Below are positions 46,808-53,582 of a DNA stretch of 62,134 bases, piece by piece (position 1 is the stretch's first letter; each line of letters opens with the position of its first letter). The stretch is from Pseudomonadota bacterium (lineage in GTDB: Bacteria; Pseudomonadota; Gammaproteobacteria; Acidiferrobacterales; Acidiferrobacteraceae): the NCBI GenBank assembly GCA_021795715.1, contig JAJYPD010000009.1, positions 1-62,134 of the forward strand. The letters run 5' to 3'. A model generated the notes under the pieces. It made no database searches and was not told where the DNA came from. It was given only the letters and a program-made list of their open reading frames with translations. Made by a program: the position numbers and the translations under genes.

Positions 46808-47701
46808 ATGGCTGTGCGCGGTCAGATGAAAACGCCCGTGTGGACGCTCGCGAACCTTGGCATCAAGGGATTGGTTGCGGGCGTTGCGCGCACCGTGAAC
46901 GATTGTGAGCTGAGCGGCTACAGCGCACAGCTTGCCTATTATTTTTTTCTGTCGCTGTTTCCGACGCTGCTCGTTCTGACGACCCTGCTTGCCTATTTGC
47001 CGATCACGCGCCGGCACGGCGCGTTGCTTGCGTTTCTAGGCCAAGTGCTGCCCGCGCAGGCAATGCGGCTCGTCAGCGCCAATCTCGAAACCCTGCAGTA
47101 CACCCATAAAGGCGGCCTGTTGTCCTTCGGCGCGCTCTTTGCCGTATACAGCGCCGGCAATGCCCTGATCGCGGTGAGCGCGGGCTTGAATCGCACGTTC
47201 GGCGTGCGCGAACGCCGCCGGTACTGGCAGGTGTGGCTGATGGCCGTGGCCCTCATCGGGGCGCTCGCCGTCTTGCTGCTGGTGGCGACCGCGCTTTTTT
47301 TCTTCGGGCCGTGGCTCCTTGAGCTGATGGCCGTCCATCTGGACTGGACCGTCGTGCCCGCCGTGCTCGACGCGATTCGTTGGCCGGTGATTCTCGGGGC
47401 CTTGATCGAGGCCACCGCTTTGGTCTACCACTTCGCGCCGGATGTCCGCCAGGAATGGCACTGGATCACGCCCGGTGCCGTCTTTTCCGTCGCCGGATGG
47501 CTCGTCAGTTCCGCCCTCTTTGCGTTTTACGTCGACCATTTCGGGTCATACAACCGCATGTACGGCTCGATCGGCGCGGTGATCGTACTGCTGACATGGA
47601 TGTATCTGAGCGGCTGGCTGCTGCTCGTCGGCGGCGGCATCAACGCCGTATTGGCCGCGGCCCGCAAGGCCCCGCCGCCGGCAACGCCTCACACGGACTG
47701 A
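46808..47701 (+). CDS. YihY/BrkB-family inner-membrane protein
   Basis: 297-residue polytopic membrane protein with about six membrane segments. It contains the family signature LSGYSAQLAYYFFLSLFP near residues 35-52 and the C-terminal SIGAVIVLLTWMYLSGWLLL. The molecular function of the family is not established. It follows nadA by 48 bases and its 3' end overlaps the convergent cnoX-like gene by 13 bases. Confidence 0.9.
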   Translation: MAVRGQMKTPVWTLANLGIKGLVAGVARTVNDCELSGYSAQLAYYFFLSLFPTLLVLTTLLAYLPITRRHGALLAFLGQVLPAQAMRLVSANLETLQYTHKGGLLSFGALFAVYSAGNALIAVSAGLNRTFGVRERRRYWQVWLMAVALIGALAVLLLVATALFFFGPWLLELMAVHLDWTVVPAVLDAIRWPVILGALIEATALVYHFAPDVRQEWHWITPGAVFSVAGWLVSSALFAFYVDHFGSYNRMYGSIGAVIVLLTWMYLSGWLLLVGGGINAVLAAARKAPPPATPHTD

Positions 47702-48531
47702 GCGCGGGCCAGCGCCTCACGCAACTGCGCGCGCTCGCGCTCCGGCATGTGCGGCAGGGCGGCGACCGCCTCCACGGCGTGCACACCCAGACCACCGCAA
47801 AACGCCGGATCGGTTGCGAGCAGCCGATCCAGATACCGCGCGGCGGCCGCATAGTCGTCCTGCTGCAAGGCAAGCCCGGCGGCCGCAAACAGCGTGTCTG
47901 CCTCCGGCGTTTCCGCCAGTGCGCGGGCGATGGCATCGGGCTTTGCGTGCAAGGCCCGCACGATCAGACTCAAGTGCGCATGCAGATTGACCATCTCCCC
48001 GGGGCGTACCGGCTGGGGAATGGCCTCCAACAGGGCAAGTGCCTCTTCCGGGCGTCCGTCGAGAACAAGCAATTTCGCGACCCGCAGGGCCGAAAACGGG
48101 TCTTCCGGATGATCCAAGGCGGCCTGCGCCGCCAGCGCCGCGGCACGGCCGACGTCGCCACGGACATAGGCCTGATCGGCCCCATCGGGCGCATGCGCAT
48201 AGCGCCCGAGAAAGTCACGCAGCGCCGATTCCGTCTCCACGCCCTGCAGGCGGCCGACGACGGCGCCATCGCGAAACATCTGGATCATCGGCAACGCCCG
48301 GATGCCAAGCTCACGGGCCAGACGCGGATGCGCGTCCACGTTGATCATGACGCCGAACACCCGCCCGCCATAGTCACCAAGTACGCGCACGAGACGGGGC
48401 ATCAGCACCATGCACGGACCGGCCTGCGGCGACCAGAAATGGACCAGTACCGGCCCGCGCCGCGAGTTCTCGAGGACGACACGGGGGAAATTCTCCGCCG
48501 TCCCGTCCACGACATAAGGGAGGATCGCCAT
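47689..48531 (-). CDS. cnoX: CnoX/YbbN-like chaperedoxin
   Basis: 280 residues, length close to E. coli CnoX (284): a thioredoxin domain (about 1-110) followed by TPR-like helices (about 120-280). The thioredoxin motif is WSPQAGPC, so the first Cys of CxxC is Ala. E. coli CnoX has SxxC, also without disulfide reductase activity, and acts as a hypochlorous-acid-activated holdase passing clients to GroEL and DnaK. The start ATG at 48529-48531 is 5 bases past the small exported protein gene, so the two are one operon. Confidence 0.88.
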   Translation of the reverse strand: MAILPYVVDGTAENFPRVVLENSRRGPVLVHFWSPQAGPCMVLMPRLVRVLGDYGGRVFGVMINVDAHPRLARELGIRALPMIQMFRDGAVVGRLQGVETESALRDFLGRYAHAPDGADQAYVRGDVGRAAALAAQAALDHPEDPFSALRVAKLLVLDGRPEEALALLEAIPQPVRPGEMVNLHAHLSLIVRALHAKPDAIARALAETPEADTLFAAAGLALQQDDYAAAARYLDRLLATDPAFCGGLGVHAVEAVAALPHMPERERAQLREALARAQSV

Positions 48532-48535
48532 GTGT

Positions 48536-48955
48536 TCAGGGAAGACGGCTGCGGATGCCGATGAAGTTGGTGCCCGTCTGCAGCCCCCGGGCGTATTCCA
48601 GGCGCACGCCGCCAAGCTGCAGGCCGACACCGGCGCCGAGTGTGCGAATCGGATGCAAAGGTACCGGACTTATGATGCCCCCCTCGGCACAGGCGCGCGC
48701 GAAGGTCTTGCAGGAGCCGAGATCGGGCTTTAGGACCAGCGACCCGGCGATGCCGGACCGTGCCCCCATGCCAACCGGGGCCTGCACGAGCCGCGCCGGA
48801 TTCAAGATGTCGGCAAGCGGCGTTGGCGACTGACCCAGCACCGACGCGGGGGCGATGTGTGTCACCATGTGCCGCGCCGGTCCGTGCGTGACGGCCTGCG
48901 CCCCCAACGGGACGATCACGCCCAGCAACCCGAACCATCGCCGCAATGCACACAC
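48536..48955 (-). CDS. Small exported protein upstream of cnoX
   Basis: About 139 residues. N-terminal signal peptide (ALRRWFGLLGVIVPLGAQA, cleavage near residue 21), then a mature part with one CKTFARAC pair of Cys, probably a disulfide. The C-terminus VGLQLGGVRLEYARGLQTG looks like a beta strand pair. Start GTG at 48953-48955 (TTG at 48958 possible), with GGGAG upstream. It sits 5 bases from the cnoX start. I do not recognise the family. Confidence 0.55.
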   Translation of the reverse strand: MCALRRWFGLLGVIVPLGAQAVTHGPARHMVTHIAPASVLGQSPTPLADILNPARLVQAPVGMGARSGIAGSLVLKPDLGSCKTFARACAEGGIISPVPLHPIRTLGAGVGLQLGGVRLEYARGLQTGTNFIGIRSRLP

Positions 48956-48958
48956 CAA

Positions 48959-49344
48959 TACAATCTCCCGGCCGCGTCAACGCCGGCCCGCCCGCGCACC
49001 ATCATGCCTTGATCCGCGGCCCAATCAAAGCCCTGTCTGTCCGGGTCAGATCCCAAGCCTAAGCGCTCTTTAAGACCACCGGATCGGCAAGACGTTCAGG
49101 CGGACCCAGACAAAACGGCATTTCCCCGGCCACGCCAATCTCCTACACTGCAGCCAGACGCCGAGGCGGGAACCGGTTTCGGGGACACGGTCCGTTTCGC
49201 ATCAATACACCCCCGACACAGAGATAGCGTTGCCGCAAGGAGAGATGTGGGAATGGGGCGGCCTGCGGCCGTCGCGCTATCCCTTCCCGGTATGCCCCGA
49301 AGAGATCTTTTACGGGGTTGTGCCGGGATGTCCCGCACAACCGG
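48959..49344. other. Intergenic stretch before LRV gene
   Basis: About 385 bases. A short plus-strand frame from an ATG at 49245 starts MWEWGGLRPSRYPFPVCPEE and looks protein-like, with Cys residues, but it is out of frame with the LRV gene and is not a gene by itself. Nothing else is visible. Confidence 0.4.
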
Positions 49345-49788
49345 ATGCAGATCGCACACGACACCCTCGTTGCCTACAAGAACCTGCCGCTGGAAGACCG
49401 GCTGGCGCTCGCGCTGAAGACCGGACTGAGCAGCACCGAACGCACCTGCATCCTGTGGCACGAACAGTGGATGCAGGTGCGTTGTTATTTTGCGCGGCGC
49501 GCCGATCTGGCCCCCGGCGAGATCGCCGTTCTCCTCGACGACCCGGATCACGTCATCCGGCTGTGCATCGCCAAACGCCCGGACCTCAGTGGCGACCAGG
49601 TGTGGCGCTGCGTGCGTGACCGCGATCCGAATGTCCGCTACTTCATTGCCCGCAATGCCCTGCTCGAGCCCGGGCAGCGCCAGATTCTCCTCGCAGACGC
49701 CGATCCGCTGGTCCGCCGGGCGGCAGCCCGGGGACCGCGCCCGGCCCGCATCGAAGGCCGCCCCGGACAGGCCTCGCTGGTCCGCTAA
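49345..49788 (+). CDS. LRV (leucine-rich repeat variant) protein
   Basis: 147 residues with at least three helical repeats of about 24 residues: ARRADLAPGEIAVLLDDPDH, AKRPDLSGDQVWRCVRDRDPN and ARNALLEPGQRQILLADADP, each followed by a V-R-x pattern. This matches the LRV repeat of Azotobacter nif-associated proteins. The start is uncertain (ATG 49345 without a clear Shine-Dalgarno; TTG at 49318 in frame). A Cys-containing N-terminus in another frame upstream suggests a possible frameshift. Function unknown, probably protein binding. Confidence 0.7.
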   Translation: MQIAHDTLVAYKNLPLEDRLALALKTGLSSTERTCILWHEQWMQVRCYFARRADLAPGEIAVLLDDPDHVIRLCIAKRPDLSGDQVWRCVRDRDPNVRYFIARNALLEPGQRQILLADADPLVRRAAARGPRPARIEGRPGQASLVR

Positions 49789-49920
49789 AACCACTTGCCC
49801 GGGGCACCCCGCACAGGCGGCCACCCGCGGGGGCGCACCGCGGCGCGGATTGCCACGCCAGCCCGTTGCGCTTAGTGTCCGTGGATTGCCCGGTGCGCCG
49901 ATGCGCTCCAAGGAGCGACG

Positions 49921-51762
49921 ATGATCACGGATACCGAGTCCCCGCAAATCGCCGACTATGCCTTCATCAGCAACACGACCACCGGCGCCCTCGTGGGGCG
50001 CAACGGTTCCATCGACTGGTATTGTCCGTCGCGTATCGACGCGGCGGCCTGTTTCGCCGCGTTGCTGGGCGGTCCCCAACATGGCTATTTCCAGATCGCG
50101 CCCACGGCCGCGGTGACGGCCTGCACCCGGCGCTACCAGCGGGACACGATGATCCTGGAAACAGACTTTGAAACGGCGCAAGGCGCGGTCCGGCTGATTG
50201 ATTTCATGCCGCTTGAAGACGAGGAAGTTGCCACGAGTTCGCATATCATCCGCATCGTCGAAGGACTGCAGGGGCGCGTCGAAATGGCGCTTAAGCTGGT
50301 GATCCGCTTCTATTATGGATCGATGCGGCCGTGGATACGGGAGACCGGCAGTCTCTACACCGCAGTCGCCGGACCCGACAGTCTCGATGTCGCCGCCTCC
50401 GTGCCATTGCATGCCGGCGAGGGCTCCCTCGAGGCGCGCTTTGCACTGGAGGCCGGTCAGCGCGCCCATTTCCGTCTCTCGTACCGGCGCTCCCATCACC
50501 CCTACACGAAGCCCTTCGACATCCATAAGTCGCTGCACCAGACGGTCGCGTGGTGGCGGACATGGACCGGGCAATGCAGCTACCAGGGCCCCTGGCGCGA
50601 CGAGGTCGTGCGTTCTTTACTCACCTTGAAGGCATTGACCTCGCGCACCACAGGCGGCATCGCCGCCGCCCTCACCACCTCGCTGCCGGAGCGGATCGGC
50701 GGCACCCGCAACTGGGATTACCGCTTTTGCTGGCTGCGGGACTCCACTTTCACCTTATGGGCGCTGCTGCGCAACGGCTACCGCCAGGAAGGTGTTGCGT
50801 GGGGACACTGGCTGCTGCGCGCCGTGGCGGGCGATCCCGCCGACCTGCAGATCGTCTATGGCGTCAGCGGCGAGCGGTGGCTCGCCGAGCGCGAAATCCC
50901 CTGGCTCAACGGCTACCGGAATTCGCGGCCGGTGCGTGTGGGCAACGCCGCCTCGGGGCAGTTTCAGATCGACGTGTACGGCGAAATCATGGATTCCCTG
51001 CATGTGGCGCAGGCCGAAGGCATCCGGCCGGAACACCATGCCTGGGACATCCAGTTGAGCTTGATGGATTTCCTGGAGTCGCACTGGCAAAAGCCGGATG
51101 ATGGCATCTGGGAGGTTCGCGGCGGACCCCGCCACTTCACGCACTCGAAAATGATGGCCTGGGTGGCCTTCGACAGGGCCGTGAAAGACGCCCGCCTATA
51201 CCATCCGGATGCGCCGATCGAGCGCTGGACCCGCATACGGGACGCCATCCACGCCGAAGTCTGCGAGCACGGCTTTGACAAGGACAAAAACAGTTTCACG
51301 CAGTACTACGGCTCGCCGGCCCTCGACTCGAGCCTGCTGATGATGCCGCTTGTCGGTTTTCTGCCGGCTTGCGACCCGCGCGTACGCGGGACCGTCGAGG
51401 CGATCGAACGTGAATTGATGGAGGACGGCCTGGTGTTGCGTTACCACACCAACCCGGACACGGACGGTCTGCCCGAAGGCGAAGGCCTGTTTCTGCCTTG
51501 CTCCTTCTGGCTCGTCGACAATCTGGTTCTGCAGGACCGGCGGGAAGAAGCGGAGCGGCTGTTCGAACGGCTCCTTGGATTGCGCAATGATGTGGGGCTT
51601 TTGTCGGAAGAATACGACCCCCGCACGCGGGAATTGGTCGGCAATATCCCGCAGGCCTTTACACACGTCGGTTTGATCAATTCGGCCCGTAATCTGGCAG
51701 GTGACGGTTTGGGCGCGCGGCGCGCCCGCCACGGTGAGGCCACGCACCCGAAAAGCGCCTGA
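49921..51762 (+). CDS. GH15 glucoamylase/trehalase-like glycosidase
   Basis: 613-residue glycoside hydrolase family 15 protein, cytoplasmic (no signal peptide). N-terminal beta-sandwich domain (about 1-240, opening with IADYAFISNTTTGALVGRNG) and C-terminal alpha-barrel with RNWDYRFCWLRDSTF, catalytic Glu in DDGIWEVRGG, and the base Glu in LLSEEYDPRTREL followed by GNIPQAFTHVGLINSA. AAGGAG lies upstream of the ATG. Members act on trehalose or on alpha-glucans; sequence alone does not decide. Confidence 0.92.
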   Translation: MITDTESPQIADYAFISNTTTGALVGRNGSIDWYCPSRIDAAACFAALLGGPQHGYFQIAPTAAVTACTRRYQRDTMILETDFETAQGAVRLIDFMPLEDEEVATSSHIIRIVEGLQGRVEMALKLVIRFYYGSMRPWIRETGSLYTAVAGPDSLDVAASVPLHAGEGSLEARFALEAGQRAHFRLSYRRSHHPYTKPFDIHKSLHQTVAWWRTWTGQCSYQGPWRDEVVRSLLTLKALTSRTTGGIAAALTTSLPERIGGTRNWDYRFCWLRDSTFTLWALLRNGYRQEGVAWGHWLLRAVAGDPADLQIVYGVSGERWLAEREIPWLNGYRNSRPVRVGNAASGQFQIDVYGEIMDSLHVAQAEGIRPEHHAWDIQLSLMDFLESHWQKPDDGIWEVRGGPRHFTHSKMMAWVAFDRAVKDARLYHPDAPIERWTRIRDAIHAEVCEHGFDKDKNSFTQYYGSPALDSSLLMMPLVGFLPACDPRVRGTVEAIERELMEDGLVLRYHTNPDTDGLPEGEGLFLPCSFWLVDNLVLQDRREEAERLFERLLGLRNDVGLLSEEYDPRTRELVGNIPQAFTHVGLINSARNLAGDGLGARRARHGEATHPKSA

Positions 51763-51835
51763 TGGAGGCGGATAGGCCAGGGCGCTTATGGCAAAGTGAC
51801 GATACACCACGGCGGCAAGGCGGCTGCAGCCTTCC

Positions 51836-51851
51836 TGACATGAAAGTGTCA
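51836..51851. promoter_or_regulatory. Inverted repeat upstream of porin gene
   Basis: TGACATGAAAGTGTCA, a 5-bp inverted repeat with a 6-base centre, lies 59 bases before the porin ATG in the gap after the GH15 gene. It has the size of a dimeric regulator site; no regulator is suggested. Confidence 0.3.
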
Positions 51852-51909
51852 CAATGAGTGCGGAAAATGCGCTCGTCGACGATAACGACTATTCATTTCA
51901 GGGGGAGTC

Positions 51910-53199
51910 ATGAAACCAATCCATTGGGGCAAGCGGACCACCGTCGCCATGGCCTGCGCCTGCGCCCTTGCCGTACCCGCCGCCCACGCCGAGACGCTGG
52001 GCAGCTTTCTCAGTCAGGGGCACTACGACGGCGTCGTACGCGCCTACTATTTCAGCCGCCTCTATGGCGCCAAGGTACCCAACGCCAACGCCTTCGCGCT
52101 GGGCGGCATGTTCAATTACACCACGCCGACATTCTGGGATGGGTTCGGGGTGGGCTTGAGCTTCTTTACCGCAAGCGATGTCGGCACCCATGGCGCCAAC
52201 CCGGCGACCACCGACACCACCCTCATGGGCCTTGCGCCAAACCTGAACGCGCTCGGTCAAGCCTACGTCCAATACGCCATTCCGCACCATTTGGTGATTC
52301 GCGCAGGTGATCAGGAAATCCACAACCCGTGGATCAACGGCGGGTTCGGCTCGCGCATCCTGGAATCCACGTATCAGGGTGTCACCGCAGAATTCTCGCC
52401 GGTACGCCGCCTGCACCTCTACGGCCTGGACATCACCAACTGGAAGAGCCGCACATCCTCGGGTTACAACAACGACAACCTCTATTACCCGACGAATTAC
52501 GGCGGCGACACGCTCTATGGCGGCGAAACCAAACTCGGCATCGGTGCGCCACCCACCACCGGCACCGTCGCGTTCGGCGCCGAGGGCAAAGTCGCAGGCC
52601 TGGGCGCACAGCTTTGGTACTACAACTTCAACCAGTTTGCGCGGATGTTCTATACGAACGACATCTACACACTGAAAACCGGCGGCGCGGTCAACCCGTT
52701 CATCGGGGGCCAGTACGTGCGTGAAACCAGCGGCACCTCGCTGCTTGGCAACGTCAACAGCCGCGTCGAGGGTGCCATCGCCGGCATCCAGATCCCCAAC
52801 GGATCCTTCAGCTGGGGCTACGACCACGTTCCGCTGAAGACGGGCGCCTACGGTTCCGGCAGCGTCGTCTCGCCGTACACGGCCGGCTACGCCACCGATC
52901 CGCTCTACAGCACCTCGATGATCCGCGGCATGGTCGAACTCGGGCCCGGCAGCGGCTGGCGCGCCAAGTTCGACTACAATCTGGTGCACAACAAGGTCCA
53001 TGTCGGTGTGGCCTACGGCCAGTACAGGACCTACCTGGAAGGCGCAAGCCATGATGTCTACGCGGACTTGATCTACACCCCCGGGGGACGCTTCAAGGGG
53101 CTGTCGATCCGTGACCGCGTCGAAGTCTCGGAAGGCAAGCCCAATATCGGCGGCCGCTCCTTCATCTATAACCGCGTGATGCTCGCCTACGCCTTCTGA
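51910..53199 (+). CDS. OprD-like outer-membrane porin
   Basis: 429-residue outer-membrane beta-barrel protein. Signal peptide MKPIHWGKRTTVAMACACALA with cleavage after AHA. The mature part has alternating aromatic-rich strands (FNYTTPTFWDGFGVGLSFF, YGLDITNWKSR, LGAQLWYYNFNQFARMF). It ends in the typical outer-membrane C-terminal Phe (VMLAYAF). The OprD-type layout GVVRAYYFSRLYG at the start supports a substrate-specific channel. GGGGGAG lies before the ATG, and a strong terminator follows. Confidence 0.9.
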   Translation: MKPIHWGKRTTVAMACACALAVPAAHAETLGSFLSQGHYDGVVRAYYFSRLYGAKVPNANAFALGGMFNYTTPTFWDGFGVGLSFFTASDVGTHGANPATTDTTLMGLAPNLNALGQAYVQYAIPHHLVIRAGDQEIHNPWINGGFGSRILESTYQGVTAEFSPVRRLHLYGLDITNWKSRTSSGYNNDNLYYPTNYGGDTLYGGETKLGIGAPPTTGTVAFGAEGKVAGLGAQLWYYNFNQFARMFYTNDIYTLKTGGAVNPFIGGQYVRETSGTSLLGNVNSRVEGAIAGIQIPNGSFSWGYDHVPLKTGAYGSGSVVSPYTAGYATDPLYSTSMIRGMVELGPGSGWRAKFDYNLVHNKVHVGVAYGQYRTYLEGASHDVYADLIYTPGGRFKGLSIRDRVEVSEGKPNIGGRSFIYNRVMLAYAF

Positions 53200-53225
53200 G
53201 CCACCCCGCCCGTTTTGTGCTTCCC

Positions 53226-53256
53226 GGCCATCCGCCCCCCGGATGGCCTTTTTTTT
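53226..53256 (+). terminator. Strong intrinsic terminator after porin gene
   Basis: A 9-bp perfect stem, GGCCATCCG (53226-53234) and CGGATGGCC (53240-53248), with a C5 loop and eight T at 53249-53256. This is the clearest terminator in the window. Confidence 0.92.
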
Positions 53257-53582
53257 GGACTCGCGCGGCGAAAGTGCGCGCTTGACCGCCGGTCAGGTGG
53301 TCTTTTTCTTCCTTTCACGCATCCGCTAGCATGTCCTGTGCGGTGGCATGCGGCACCCGCCTCAGTCTGCGCCCGAGGCGGCGGGAGGCCTGCGGCAGCA
53401 CGGATACCCTTAAGGTCTTGCCGGGCCGCGCCCCGCTCACGATGCGCAAGGGGAGATCCCGCGCTTGGGCGCACACACACGAAACACCCTTGCGGGACTT
53501 CCAGGGACAGCCTGAATTCAAAGGAGGGAACAGCGCCGGCGCAGTACACGGCAAAGGAAAAACAAAGACAGAGAGTCGCGCG
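53257..53582. other. Intergenic leader of GGDEF gene
   Basis: About 325 bases after the porin terminator. It is open in the frame of the GGDEF gene but lacks coding character and contains no family similarity. AAGGAGG occurs at 53521-53527, about 55 bases before the chosen start. No confident promoter is visible. Confidence 0.4.

Noticed and set aside
49096-50574. Minus-strand open frame of 492 codons opposite the LRV and GH15 genes
   Set aside because: No start signal or family feature; the GH15 catalytic motifs on the plus strand are unambiguous.
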